Assembly: GCA_001820255.1 (NCBI GenBank)
Contig: MHPA01000031.1
Location: 6,955-21,295 of the forward strand
Origin: Candidatus Staskawiczbacteria bacterium RIFCSPLOWO2_01_FULL_38_12b
GTDB lineage: Bacteria; Patescibacteriota; Minisyncoccia; Minisyncoccales; Staskawiczbacteraceae
Direction: 5' to 3'
Length of the DNA stretch: 14,341 nucleotides
The notes under the pieces were generated by a model. That model ran no database searches. It was given only the letters and a program-made list of their open reading frames with translations, and was not told the origin of the DNA. Made by a program: the position numbers and the translations under genes. Below are positions 1 through 7,491 of this stretch, one piece after another (positions within the stretch are counted from its first letter, which is position 1; every line of letters starts with the position of its first letter).

Positions 1-55
1 GAAACTTTTTTATATTTTTTGCCAAACGAGATTCGCATTAATAGGTAATTTGTGA

Positions 56-61
56 TATAAT
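56..61 (+). promoter_or_regulatory. Extended -10 promoter element for the first gene
   Basis: A perfect TATAAT preceded by TGA (TGN-TATAAT, an extended -10) lies about 37 nt before the ATG at 99. No convincing -35 box is seen at 16-18 bp. The predicted start of transcription is near position 68, giving a leader of about 31 nt with no clear Shine-Dalgarno motif. The stretch before it (1-55) is AT-rich with T runs, and may carry the tail of an upstream terminator that is cut off by the window edge. Confidence 0.55.
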
Positions 62-98
62 GAAAGGTAAATAGTTTTAAAATTCAAGACGTTAACCT

Positions 99-704
99 AT
101 GTTTAAAAATATAAAAAAATCATCGGGGGCGGTTTCCAGCATACTGTTGATCTTGGCGGTATTACTTATCATCTTGATCATCATTGTGTTTGCGGTAATT
201 AAAATCAATACGATCAACACCCAAAAAAATGAAAAGGTTGAAGATGTTCAACCGGTAGAGGAAATCCCAGAACCAGAACCGGTATATGATACCACAGTTG
301 GAGATGTGCGTTTTGTTTTGCAGTCAGCCATTGATTTGGGGGATGTATTACAAAGCAATATTCAAAATTATAAACAGACATTAACCACTACGGAAAAATT
401 TATCTTGGTGACCGTTGGTGCCCAAAATAAATCAAAAAATAGTATTATTCAATATCAGTGGGATGTTGGCAATATCATTGATTCGGACGGCAGAAATTTT
501 GTTTCAATTAATAATCAAGCGTATTCTTTTTTGCCTCAAAAGAATTTATGCGGAACATTGATAAAGCCCGAATTTGAACCTGTTCCTTGTGTAAGGTTAT
601 ATGAAGTTTCAAAGAAATCAATTGATCTTAAGGTGCAAGTAACTTCTACTAACCAAGTTTCTTCGAAAAAAGAAGAAGGGTTTTTGGATTTATTAGTAAA
701 ATAA
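99..704 (+). CDS. Membrane-anchored protein with DUF4352-like extracytoplasmic domain
   Basis: This 201-aa protein has a short basic N-terminus, one strongly hydrophobic segment at about residues 14-36 (SSILLILAVLLIILIIIVFA), then a polar Pro/Glu linker (about 45-60). The rest looks like a compact beta-rich domain. Residues around 95-130 (KFILVTVGAQNKSKN followed by IIDSDGRNFV) resemble DUF4352/telokin-like domains, in which a 'V-x-V-x-x-x-N-x-s/g-k' strand is followed by a 'DsdG' turn. I infer an N-in, C-out anchored surface protein. It lies 7 nt before the next gene and leads a likely three-gene unit with the P-loop ATPase at 1156-3624, so an envelope role next to a type IV secretion-like machine is plausible. 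Two cysteines in the C-terminal half could form a disulphide. The domain assignment is by eye. Confidence 0.75.
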   Translation: MFKNIKKSSGAVSSILLILAVLLIILIIIVFAVIKINTINTQKNEKVEDVQPVEEIPEPEPVYDTTVGDVRFVLQSAIDLGDVLQSNIQNYKQTLTTTEKFILVTVGAQNKSKNSIIQYQWDVGNIIDSDGRNFVSINNQAYSFLPQKNLCGTLIKPEFEPVPCVRLYEVSKKSIDLKVQVTSTNQVSSKKEEGFLDLLVK

Positions 705-711
705 CCATAGT

Positions 712-1104
712 ATGCCTCAACATCAAAAAAGAGAAAAAAATACCAGAGACGATGCATTAGGTGAAATTCCTATCAATGAAGAAGTGGCGGATTATAAAGA
801 AGATGCAAAAGAAGCCGGCGAAAAAATAGGGGTAGCCGATAATCAAATTACCCGTGAGGCCATAAGAAAAGAAATAGAAAATGCAGACTTGGACGATAGT
901 ATAAAAATGCAAGCGCAGAGTGCGGCAAATGATGCGAAACTGTTAGACGAGCAGGAAAAATTAAAAACATTATTGCAAACTGCTCAACAAAAAGGCGTAA
1001 TGTTCGCCCTGCAGGTAGCCAAAAACATGGACGATCCTTACATATTAGACCTGCTGCATGATATGTTGGTAAAAGGAGGGTATTATAAAAAATTTAAAAA
1101 GTAG
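712..1104 (+). CDS. Small charged helical protein next to T4SS-like ATPase
   Basis: This 130-aa protein has no signal peptide or membrane segment. The first 60 residues are highly charged (QKREKNTRDD...KEDAKEAGEKIG) and probably disordered or coiled coil. The second half is helical and more hydrophobic (LKTLLQTAQQKGVMFALQVAKNMDDPYILDLLHDMLVKGGYYKKF). I do not recognise a named family. From memory, proteins with this kind of C-terminal end precede the same large P-loop ATPase in other Patescibacteria, but I could not check this. The start is ATG, 7 nt after the previous stop, without a clear ribosome site. It is probably a cytoplasmic partner or adaptor of the ATPase that follows after 51 nt. 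Confidence 0.75.
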   Translation: MPQHQKREKNTRDDALGEIPINEEVADYKEDAKEAGEKIGVADNQITREAIRKEIENADLDDSIKMQAQSAANDAKLLDEQEKLKTLLQTAQQKGVMFALQVAKNMDDPYILDLLHDMLVKGGYYKKFKK

Positions 1105-1155
1105 AGTTAATACTTCACGGCTTAGGGTTCGCGGGGTTTAATTTTCTTTATTTTT

Positions 1156-3624
1156 GTGCCATTGATATTTTGGGTTTTATTATTGGTTCTTTTTCTGATT
1201 GCATTGGGGTTTGTTATAGCTCTTTATGCTGAACGATCGGAAAAAAAATCGGTGTTTGGTGGACTGGAATCCGCTTTGTTTTTAGTTATGATGCCCAAAA
1301 ATGATACCGCTAACGATGAATTGATGAAAAAAGAAGAAAAGGTGCTTATTTCGCAAATGGAACAAGTCCTTGCTAACTTTTTATATCTTAAAAAACCGGT
1401 ATTATTCCAAGAACCCCCTTCGGTATCTTTAGAAATCGCTTCTCAAACGGGCGGCACAGACATTTCTTTTTATGTGTGTGTTCCTAAATATTTGGAAACC
1501 GCTTTTGAAAAATATGTGCAAGGGGTGTATCCTCGAGCCGTGGTAGATAAAATCCCTGACGACTATACCGTGTTTGAACCACAGGGAGCGGTTGCGGGAG
1601 CCTATTTGACCTTGCAATCAAATTATTTGTTTCCCATTAGTACCTACCAAAAATTGGAAAAAGATCCGCTTTCCACTCTTACCAATACCTTAAGTAAAAT
1701 TTCTCCCAATGAAGGAGCAGCGGTGCAGATTGTCATCCGACCCGCATCTAAGTTAAACATAAGAAAAAAAGGTGAAAAGGCGCTTACCAAAATAAGGGAA
1801 GGAAAAGAGGCTAGGAGCGCCGTGGCTGAGGCGGTGCAAAACCCGTTTTTGGGTTTTATTTTTGAAATTTTTAAACCCCTCCCCAAAGAACCTGGCAAAG
1901 ATGTAGATGCATCAAAAAAGAAAGAACAGGGATTTGACCAGGTAGCCTATGATGCTCTGCAAAGCAAAATCCAAAAACAGCCTTTTCAAACTAATATACG
2001 GCTCGTGGCTTCTGCTCAAACTCAAGACCGGGCCCAAGATATTTTAAACCACATGACCAGCGCTTTTTCCCAATTTTCCTTGCTGGCGATTAATAGTTTT
2101 AATGTTCGTGAAGTCAAAGGTGCGCGGTTGAAAAAATTCATCTATGAGTTCAGTTTTAGGATTTTTAATGCAAGTCAAAGCAGTATTTTAAACATGGAAG
2201 AGGTAGCCAGTATTTACCATTTTCCAACCCATTTTACCGAAACACCTTACATAAAAGCGGCAAAGTCCGGTGTTGCGGCTCCTCCTGCTGACTTGCCGGA
2301 AAAGGGAATTAGCCTTATCGGGAAAGTGTTATTTCGCCAGGAAGAAAAAAAGGTATATTTTGCATCGCGCGATGACCGCCGCCGCCATTTGTATGTAATA
2401 GGCCAAACGGGTACCGGAAAATCCGCTTTTTTACAGGAAATGATCCGCCAGGATATTGAAAACGGTGAGGGCGTGGCGGTGATTGACCCCCACGGCGAAT
2501 TAGTTGAACATACGCTGGCAAACATCCCCAAGCACCGGGTTGATGATGTGGTGCTCTTTGAGCCTTTTGATTTGGAACGGCCCATGGGGTTAAATATGCT
2601 CGAATACGATACGCCCGAGCAAAAAGATTTTGCCGTCCAGGAGATGATTTCCATTTTTTATAAACTCTTTCCGCCTGAAATCATCGGTCCCATGTTTGAG
2701 CATTATATGAGAAACGCCATGCTGGCGCTGATGGCTGACAAAGATAATCCCGGTACCTTGGTGGAAATTCCTAAAATGTTTACCGACCCCCAATTTTTGC
2801 AAGAACGCCTGGCAAAAGTTTCAGACCCCATTGTTAAGAATTTTTGGGTAAAAGAATGGGCGCAAACCACCGGAAATACCCGCAGTGATATGCTAGGATA
2901 CGTGGTTTCAAAAGTAGGCAGGTTTATTGAAAACGAAATGATGCGAAATATCATCGGGCAGGAAAGGTCCGGTTTTGATTTGGCGGGCGTCATGGATGAG
3001 GGAAAAATATTTTTGGCAAATTTATCAAAAGGCCAAACCGGTGAAGTGAATAGTTCTTTGTTGGGATTAATTTTAGTGTCAAAAATGCAAATGGCGGCCA
3101 TGAAACGCGCCCGACTAAAAGAGGATGAAAGAAAAGATTTTTATTTATACGTTGATGAATTTCAGAATTTTACCACTGACAGCATTTCCACCATTTTATC
3201 TGAAGCCAGAAAATATAAATTGAATTTGACTATTGCGCACCAGTATATTCCCCAATTAACCGAGCAAATCCGCGATTCTGTTTTTGGCAATGTTGGCACG
3301 GTTGGCGCATTTCGCGTAGGAGCTACGGATGCGGAATTTTTAGAAAAGCAGTTTGAACCGGGTTTTTCCCGGTTTGATTTGGTTAATTTGGACAACTTTA
3401 ATCTTATTATAAAAATGATGTTAAATAATAAAACCTCAAGCCCCTTTAGGATGGAAACATTTCCTCCTAAAAAAGGAAACCCAAAAATTGCCGATGCGAT
3501 TAAAAAATTATCCAAATTAAAATACGGCCGGCCAAAGGCAATCGTCCAGGAGGATATATTAAAACGATCGTTTGTGCAGGCTCCGGCGGCGCCACCAACG
3601 TTGCCACCCACCAAGATGCTTTAA
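1156..3624 (+). CDS. Membrane-anchored VirB4/VirD4-type P-loop ATPase (type IV secretion-like)
   Basis: This 822-aa protein starts at GTG. An N-terminal membrane helix (about residues 2-24) is followed by a region of about 360 residues without a familiar motif, then a HerA/FtsK-type motor domain. Walker A is GQTGTGKS at residues 416-423, followed by AVIDPHGEL. Walker B is LYVDEFQNF with D667 and E668. A TraG/VirD4-like segment follows (LTIAHQYIPQL, then GNVGTVGAFRVGATDAEFL). A Pro-rich tail ends the protein. Known relatives couple ATP hydrolysis to DNA or protein translocation, or to type IV pilus-like machines, at the inner membrane. No relaxase, VirB6/8/9/10 or pilin genes are visible here, so it may serve DNA uptake or a minimal secretion system rather than conjugation. 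There is no Shine-Dalgarno motif before the GTG, but the hydrophobic N-terminus supports this start. Confidence 0.85.
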   Translation: MPLIFWVLLLVLFLIALGFVIALYAERSEKKSVFGGLESALFLVMMPKNDTANDELMKKEEKVLISQMEQVLANFLYLKKPVLFQEPPSVSLEIASQTGGTDISFYVCVPKYLETAFEKYVQGVYPRAVVDKIPDDYTVFEPQGAVAGAYLTLQSNYLFPISTYQKLEKDPLSTLTNTLSKISPNEGAAVQIVIRPASKLNIRKKGEKALTKIREGKEARSAVAEAVQNPFLGFIFEIFKPLPKEPGKDVDASKKKEQGFDQVAYDALQSKIQKQPFQTNIRLVASAQTQDRAQDILNHMTSAFSQFSLLAINSFNVREVKGARLKKFIYEFSFRIFNASQSSILNMEEVASIYHFPTHFTETPYIKAAKSGVAAPPADLPEKGISLIGKVLFRQEEKKVYFASRDDRRRHLYVIGQTGTGKSAFLQEMIRQDIENGEGVAVIDPHGELVEHTLANIPKHRVDDVVLFEPFDLERPMGLNMLEYDTPEQKDFAVQEMISIFYKLFPPEIIGPMFEHYMRNAMLALMADKDNPGTLVEIPKMFTDPQFLQERLAKVSDPIVKNFWVKEWAQTTGNTRSDMLGYVVSKVGRFIENEMMRNIIGQERSGFDLAGVMDEGKIFLANLSKGQTGEVNSSLLGLILVSKMQMAAMKRARLKEDERKDFYLYVDEFQNFTTDSISTILSEARKYKLNLTIAHQYIPQLTEQIRDSVFGNVGTVGAFRVGATDAEFLEKQFEPGFSRFDLVNLDNFNLIIKMMLNNKTSSPFRMETFPPKKGNPKIADAIKKLSKLKYGRPKAIVQEDILKRSFVQAPAAPPTLPPTKML

Positions 3625-3686
3625 AAAGTCTAAAAATCTAGTATTAAAAAATAGTAATTTAAGGAGTAAAAAGTCTACAAAGAAGG

Positions 3687-3715
3687 TTTACAAAGAAATG
3701 GTAATTTGATATCTT
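3687..3715 (+). promoter_or_regulatory. Promoter of GNAT-tdh unit, apparently leaderless
   Basis: The -35 TTTACA (3687-3692) and -10 TATCTT (3710-3715) are separated by 17 bp, and TGA precedes the -10 (extended -10). Six nucleotides separate the -10 from the ATG at 3722, so transcription would begin at the A of the start codon. The spacer region 3625-3721 also holds two copies of AAAAAGTCTA (3623-3632 and 3668-3677), of unknown meaning. Confidence 0.55.
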
Positions 3716-3721
3716 TATGTT

Positions 3722-4159
3722 ATGGTAGCCAGCAAGTCAGGTATTACAATAAGAAGGATTGTCCGCGCCAATCAAAATACCTTAAATGATATCAATGTTT
3801 TGCTTTGCCAATGGAAAAAGGATGCCGGCATTACACCTTTTTATTTTTCATTACTCATTAAAAAAAGCTATCTGATTGGTTTGTTTGACGGATCGCAGTT
3901 GGTGGGCATGGTAACGCTAGTGCCGGCATTTAAAGTCAGCGGCCGCAAAGGTTTTGTGGAACACCTTATAGTTGATGAAAAATACCGTGGCCGCCATTTG
4001 GGGCAAGCCCTGATGCAACAGGCAATCAAGCTTGCCAAATCGCTTGATATGGATACGTTGTTTTTGACCTGCGAGCCCGAAAGGATTGGCGCCGCCGCCC
4101 TTTATAAAAAACTAGGATTTGAAATTAAACAAATTAATTTTTATGCGTTAAAAATATAA
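3722..4159 (+). CDS. GNAT family N-acetyltransferase
   Basis: This 145-aa protein is a single GNAT domain of usual length. The acetyl-CoA-binding motif A is clear: strand 4 (FVEHLIVDEKYRG) leads to the pyrophosphate loop RGRHLGQA at residues 89-96. It is followed by a helix (LMQQAIKLAKS) and the C-terminal 'AAALYKKLGFEIKQINFYAL' motif B. The family transfers an acetyl group from acetyl-CoA to an amine on a small molecule or protein, in the cytoplasm. The substrate cannot be read from the sequence. Only 3 nt separate its stop from the ATG of tdh, so the two are very probably co-transcribed. The kbl product makes acetyl-CoA, which this enzyme would use, but that link is speculative. The upstream promoter places this ATG at +1. 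Confidence 0.88.
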   Translation: MVASKSGITIRRIVRANQNTLNDINVLLCQWKKDAGITPFYFSLLIKKSYLIGLFDGSQLVGMVTLVPAFKVSGRKGFVEHLIVDEKYRGRHLGQALMQQAIKLAKSLDMDTLFLTCEPERIGAAALYKKLGFEIKQINFYALKI

Positions 4160-4162
4160 ATT

Positions 4163-5326
4163 ATGGAAAAAGAAAAAACCATTAACGCATTAACCTTTGA
4201 CGCAAAAGAAGACGGATGGGAAACGTCGCAGGGTTTTATTATGCGACAAGTGCCGATGCCGGTGTTAGACGAAAAAAAGAACCCGGAAGATTCGCTTTGT
4301 ATTATTGTAAAAATCAACTATGCCGGAGTGTGCGGTAGCGACCGGGGCATTTGGCATCGTAGGTCTTTTAAAGAATTAATGCATCAATCTTTAATAAAGC
4401 AAGGAAAAACCGCTAGGATTTTGGGCCATGAATTTTTGGGTAAAATCATTACCCAAGGCAGTATGGTAAATCCGTTATACCAACTTGCGGCAGGAAACCT
4501 GGTATCGGGCGATTCCCATGTAACCTGCGGCAATTGCTATCAATGCAAGATAGGCCAAAACAATGTGTGTTTAAATGAAAAAATACTGGGAATTTCCACC
4601 GATGGCATTTTTGCGGAATTTGTAAAAATCCCCGCTAAAAATATATGGCCCGTGGATGTAAAAAAAATCCGGCCGGAAATTGCGGCTATGTTAGATCCTT
4701 TTGGAAACGCCGTGCACGCGGTCAGTAAAGTTGATGTAAGGGGACAATCAGTGGCAGTATTTGGCGCAGGTCCCATCGGATTATTTTCTATTTTGCTTCT
4801 TTCGCATTTTGGGGCTTCAAACATCATTGCCGTTGATGTCAATGAAAAAAATCTTGCCATGGCCAAAGAGCTTGGGGCGCACGAAGTTATTCATATCAAA
4901 AACGCAAATCTCGTGGCTGATATTGAAGCGGTAAAAAAAATCAGGGAATTAACCAAAGGCAGGGGAGTTGATGTTGCTATGGAAATGGCCGGTCCCAATT
5001 CATCGGTAAATAATTGTTTGGAAAGCACGCGCCGGGGCGGCCAGGTTATTTTATTTGGATTAAAAGACGGCGACTTTGTTATTCCCAATTTTTCCAGATA
5101 TATTGTCAAAGGGCTTAGCATTCATGGCGTTATCGGAAGAAGGATTTTTGAAACATGGCAAGTTGCACAAAGCGTATTAGGAGACACCCAAAATGGCATG
5201 CAAGAAAAAATCTGGGATGTGGTTTTAAAACAAGGCAAAGGAACCGTTATTAATTTTACGGATTTTAAAAAAGATAGCTTTGAAAAAGCGATGAACGAAA
5301 ACCCGAAAGTTATTTTTAAGATGTAG
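4163..5326 (+). CDS. tdh: L-threonine 3-dehydrogenase (zinc-dependent MDR family)
   Basis: This 387-aa medium-chain dehydrogenase oxidises L-threonine to 2-amino-3-ketobutyrate with NAD+. The catalytic zinc site includes C57 (VCGSD) and H89-E90 (GHEF). The structural zinc site has the CxxCxxCx7C spacing (C122, C125, C128, C136). The Rossmann loop is GAGPIG at residues 201-206, and D225 after the next strand fits NAD preference. Segments matching E. coli Tdh by eye are DSHVTCGNC, LDPFGNAVHA and the late 'GRRIFETW'. It is longer than E. coli Tdh (341 aa), with an N-terminal extension of about 15 residues and an insert near residues 62-80. The next forward-strand gene, kbl, encodes the second enzyme of the same pathway and strongly supports the call. 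A less likely alternative is a sugar dehydrogenase of the same fold. Confidence 0.85.
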   Translation: MEKEKTINALTFDAKEDGWETSQGFIMRQVPMPVLDEKKNPEDSLCIIVKINYAGVCGSDRGIWHRRSFKELMHQSLIKQGKTARILGHEFLGKIITQGSMVNPLYQLAAGNLVSGDSHVTCGNCYQCKIGQNNVCLNEKILGISTDGIFAEFVKIPAKNIWPVDVKKIRPEIAAMLDPFGNAVHAVSKVDVRGQSVAVFGAGPIGLFSILLLSHFGASNIIAVDVNEKNLAMAKELGAHEVIHIKNANLVADIEAVKKIRELTKGRGVDVAMEMAGPNSSVNNCLESTRRGGQVILFGLKDGDFVIPNFSRYIVKGLSIHGVIGRRIFETWQVAQSVLGDTQNGMQEKIWDVVLKQGKGTVINFTDFKKDSFEKAMNENPKVIFKM

Positions 5327-5344
5327 TTTAAGTATTTTTACAAT

Positions 5345-5378
5345 AAAAAAGCCCTGCGCACTTGGTTGGCGTGCAGGG
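5345..5378 (-). terminator. Intrinsic terminator for the reverse-strand 173-aa gene
   Basis: A stem CCCTGC (5352-5357) pairs with GCAGGG (5373-5378). It extends by two more pairs past a small bulge. On the minus strand it is followed by six U (A run 5345-5350 on the plus strand). It lies between the convergent tdh and the 173-aa gene. The plus-strand side lacks an immediate T run, so it is a better terminator for the minus-strand gene. Confidence 0.7.
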
Positions 5379-5404
5379 ACTGTAATTACCTCAAGAGATT
5401 TTTT

Positions 5405-5926
5405 TCATGAATTTCCTGATGGCTTGAAGAGCTTGAAGAGTGGGGAGGCCCAAAGCAAAATTCCCAGAGCGAAAGCACCATGACCAAATATTCCAAAAAA
5501 AGCAAATGCCGTATTGTGGGGGAAAATGCTAATTCCTTTTGGCGTAGTGACTGATTCGCCCATTTCCTTCTGGTCAAGCAGCGTTTGCCGGAGTTTTAGG
5601 AGTAGGTTTGACCGCTCCAGTTGGCTAGTGCCGGTCTTGACCTTTTTCAACTCCTCCAGAGAACTTTTGAGGTTTATGTACCAAAATCCGACATCTTCGT
5701 CTGGAGTACGGTACAAAACCGAGGTGTAGCCACTGGTCATACTATGTTGTTCCAGATAGTCAACCACTACTTTCATTTCCTGGCTTGCCAACTCTGTTGT
5801 GTTGGCATCCGCTGCTCGCTTGATGTGGCCACTACATTCAATTTTGAATACGACAGCTCGGTAGACACGGATGCCGATCCAGAGCGGCAGGGGCAACAAG
5901 AGGATTGTTGCCAACAGTCGAATCAT
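5405..5926 (-). CDS. Conserved-looking two-helix membrane protein of unknown function
   Basis: This 173-aa protein has hydrophobic segments at the N-terminus (about residues 3-20) and near the C-terminus (about 140-163). They flank a soluble charged region rich in Leu, Lys and Glu that is probably alpha-helical (EELKKVKTG...LLLKLRQTLLDQ). Both ends are likely in the membrane with the central part on one side. I do not know a named family. The central phrase 'TSGYTSVLYRTPDEDVGFWY' looks like something I have seen in orphan proteins of Patescibacteria. The ATG is preceded by a strong ribosome site (AGGGAG, about 7 nt spacing). The gene has its own TTGACA promoter (5997-6025) and terminator (5345-5378), and stands alone between tdh and kbl on the opposite strand. 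It is the only gene here that ends in TGA. Confidence 0.75.
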   Translation of the reverse strand: MIRLLATILLLPLPLWIGIRVYRAVVFKIECSGHIKRAADANTTELASQEMKVVVDYLEQHSMTSGYTSVLYRTPDEDVGFWYINLKSSLEELKKVKTGTSQLERSNLLLKLRQTLLDQKEMGESVTTPKGISIFPHNTAFAFFGIFGHGAFALGILLWASPLFKLFKPSGNS

Positions 5927-5996
5927 AACTTTCTCCCTACTAGGTGCAAATAGGACATAATAGTCCGCAAAGTGCGAACAATCGTCCCGTAAAGCG

Positions 5997-6025
5997 AATT
6001 TAACATATTAAATATAATCTGTCAA
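5997..6025 (-). promoter_or_regulatory. Consensus promoter of the 173-aa gene
   Basis: On the minus strand TTGACA (6020-6025) is followed by a 17-bp spacer and then TAAATT (5997-6002), preceded by TGT (extended -10). The predicted +1 is near 5990, giving a leader of about 64 nt. The leader contains short hairpins (GGAC...GTCC around 5953-5966 and CGCA...TGCG around 5967-5977) and the GGAG ribosome site. It overlaps the divergent kbl -10 box, so the two promoters may compete. Confidence 0.65.
6013..6018 (+). promoter_or_regulatory. -10 box for kbl
   Basis: A perfect TATAAT stands 10 nt before the kbl ATG (6029). No good -35 is seen. Transcription from here would leave a leader of only a few nucleotides, so kbl mRNA would be nearly leaderless and there is no Shine-Dalgarno motif. 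The box sits between the -35 and -10 of the divergent promoter for the 173-aa gene. Confidence 0.5.
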
Positions 6026-6028
6026 CAC

Positions 6029-7240
6029 ATGCAAAAAGAATTTAAAAAAATCATAGAAAGCGAGCTAGCATCTATTCAAGAGAAAGGGCTTTTTAAAGAA
6101 GAGCGGATTATTAATTCCAAACAAGGCCGTGAAATAACCGTTGGCAAGAAAAAATACCTTAACTTTTGTTCCAATAATTATTTGGGATTATCGGGCAAAA
6201 AAGAATTAATTGCGGCAGGTAAAAAGGCTTTGGAAAAATGGGGATTTGGATTATCTTCGGTTCGCTTTATTTGCGGTACATTGCAAATTCACAAAGACCT
6301 TGAAAAAAGGCTGGCAACATTTATGGGTTACCAAGACGCCATATTATACAGTTCTTGCTTTGACGCTAATACCGGGCTTTTCCAAACTTTATTAACCGAC
6401 CAGGATGCGGTTATTTCGGATGAATTAAACCATGCCAGTATCATTGACGGCATCCGTTTGGCTAAAGCGGAGCGTTCTGTCTATAAACACTCGGATATGG
6501 CGGATTTAGAAGAAAAGCTAAAAGCGGCGGCTCAAAAACGCCTTCGCATGATTGTAACCGATGGGGTGTTTAGTATGGAAGGCGACATTGCTAAGATAAA
6601 AGAAATTTGTGATTTGGCCGAAAAATACAATGCCTTGGTGGTGATGGATGATTCCCATGCCACCGGATTTATGGGAAAAACCGGGCGGGGTACCCATGAA
6701 TATGCGGGCGTCTTTCGACGTGGCTCAGGACAAGTTGGCAACCGGATTGATTTTATCACTTCTACCTTCGGTAAAGCATTGGGCGGGGCTTCAGGCGGAT
6801 TTATTGTTTCGTCAAAAGAAAATATTTCTTTTTTACGCCAGCGCTCCCGTAATTATATTTTTTCCAATTCGCTGGCACCGGTTATTGCGTCGGTCACCGC
6901 TTTCGTCATTGATTATATTATGGCCCATAAAGAGCCGCACCAGGCGCTTTGGAAAAATACCAGGCAATTTCGCAAGGGCATGCAGGAAGCCGGTTTTACT
7001 GTTTCACCAATGGAACACCCCATCGTGCCTATTATGCTGGGTGACGCAACAGTGGCCAAAGCCATGGCGCAAGAATTATTTAAAGAGGGGATATATGTAA
7101 TTGGCTTTTCTTATCCGGTGGTACCGGTGGGCAAGGCGCGCATCCGAGTGCAACTATCGGCGGCGCACACTCAAAAAGATATTGACCGGGCTGTGGATGC
7201 TTTTGCCAGAATCGGCAGAAAGATGAAAATAATAAGATAA
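6029..7240 (+). CDS. kbl: 2-amino-3-ketobutyrate CoA ligase (glycine C-acetyltransferase)
   Basis: This 403-aa PLP enzyme of the alpha-oxoamine synthase family is close in length to E. coli Kbl (398 aa). The reaction is 2-amino-3-ketobutyrate + CoA to glycine + acetyl-CoA, in the cytoplasm. Visible landmarks are NFCSNNYLGL near the N-terminus, SVRFICGT, the PLP-aspartate region VVMDDSHATGFMG, and the PLP-lysine K249 in TSTFGKALGG. 'DDSHATGF-GKTGRGTHEY' is typical of Kbl. A short insert (about residues 226-237) precedes the PLP-lysine strand. The partner tdh lies upstream, split off by the reverse-strand 173-aa gene. Biotin or haem pathway homologues (BioF, HemA) share the fold, but the tdh neighbour favours Kbl. 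An inverted-repeat element begins 2 nt after the stop. Confidence 0.92.
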   Translation: MQKEFKKIIESELASIQEKGLFKEERIINSKQGREITVGKKKYLNFCSNNYLGLSGKKELIAAGKKALEKWGFGLSSVRFICGTLQIHKDLEKRLATFMGYQDAILYSSCFDANTGLFQTLLTDQDAVISDELNHASIIDGIRLAKAERSVYKHSDMADLEEKLKAAAQKRLRMIVTDGVFSMEGDIAKIKEICDLAEKYNALVVMDDSHATGFMGKTGRGTHEYAGVFRRGSGQVGNRIDFITSTFGKALGGASGGFIVSSKENISFLRQRSRNYIFSNSLAPVIASVTAFVIDYIMAHKEPHQALWKNTRQFRKGMQEAGFTVSPMEHPIVPIMLGDATVAKAMAQELFKEGIYVIGFSYPVVPVGKARIRVQLSAAHTQKDIDRAVDAFARIGRKMKIIR

Positions 7241-7241
7241 A

Positions 7242-7485
7242 TACTTTGAATTACGAAATGCTTTCGCAGAGTCGCGAGATTTATCCGCCGCAGCGGAAAA
7301 TCCCGACTTAGGTATTTTCCCCAAATTTGAGAGCGAAAATGTGATCTGCCTGTGCAAAAGCAGACAGGTAGAATTTTTAGACTTACGCAAAGCGTCCGTC
7401 TAAAAATTATAGCACATTTTTTAGCCCAAATTTGGGGAAAAGACCCGAAAATCGTTTTTCAAAGTGCATTTCGTAATTCAAAGTA
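7242..7485. repeat. Stop-adjacent foldback element, copy 1 (core in reverse orientation)
   Basis: This fills nearly the whole kbl-glmS gap. The outer arms are a perfect 20-bp inverted repeat (7242-7261 with 7466-7485). Nested inside are a 15-bp perfect stem (7315-7329 with 7427-7441), AAAATGTG (7336-7343) with CACATTTT (7413-7420), the GATCTGCCTGTGC/GCAGACAGGTAGAAT hairpin (7343-7374), and an 11-bp stem AATTTTTAGAC (7372-7382) with GTCTAAAAATT (7398-7408) closing an ACGC-AAA-GCGT loop. The core reads in reverse compared with copies 2 and 3. An extra segment of about 50 nt between the outer and inner stems on the left side has no good partner. The element ends 6 nt before the glmS start codon. 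Confidence 0.85.
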
Positions 7486-7491
7486 TATTAT

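Noticed and set aside
3623..3677. Two AAAAAGTCTA repeats as remnants of a foldback element
   Set aside because: They are direct rather than inverted, only 10 nt long, in AT-rich sequence, and no core motif is present.
5405..5407. Reassigned TGA codon (as in Gracilibacteria/SR1)
   Set aside because: TGA ends the 173-aa gene just before its terminator, and no gene has an in-frame TGA; the standard code fits.
5514..5953. Forward-strand frames opposite the 173-aa membrane protein
   Set aside because: They are shadows: no ribosome site or promoter, and the reverse gene has a promoter, ribosome site and terminator.
7241..7491. glmS ribozyme/riboswitch upstream of glmS
   Set aside because: The same core recurs after glmS and before murC, and I see none of the conserved glmS ribozyme cleavage or pseudoknot sequence; a repeat element explains the region better.
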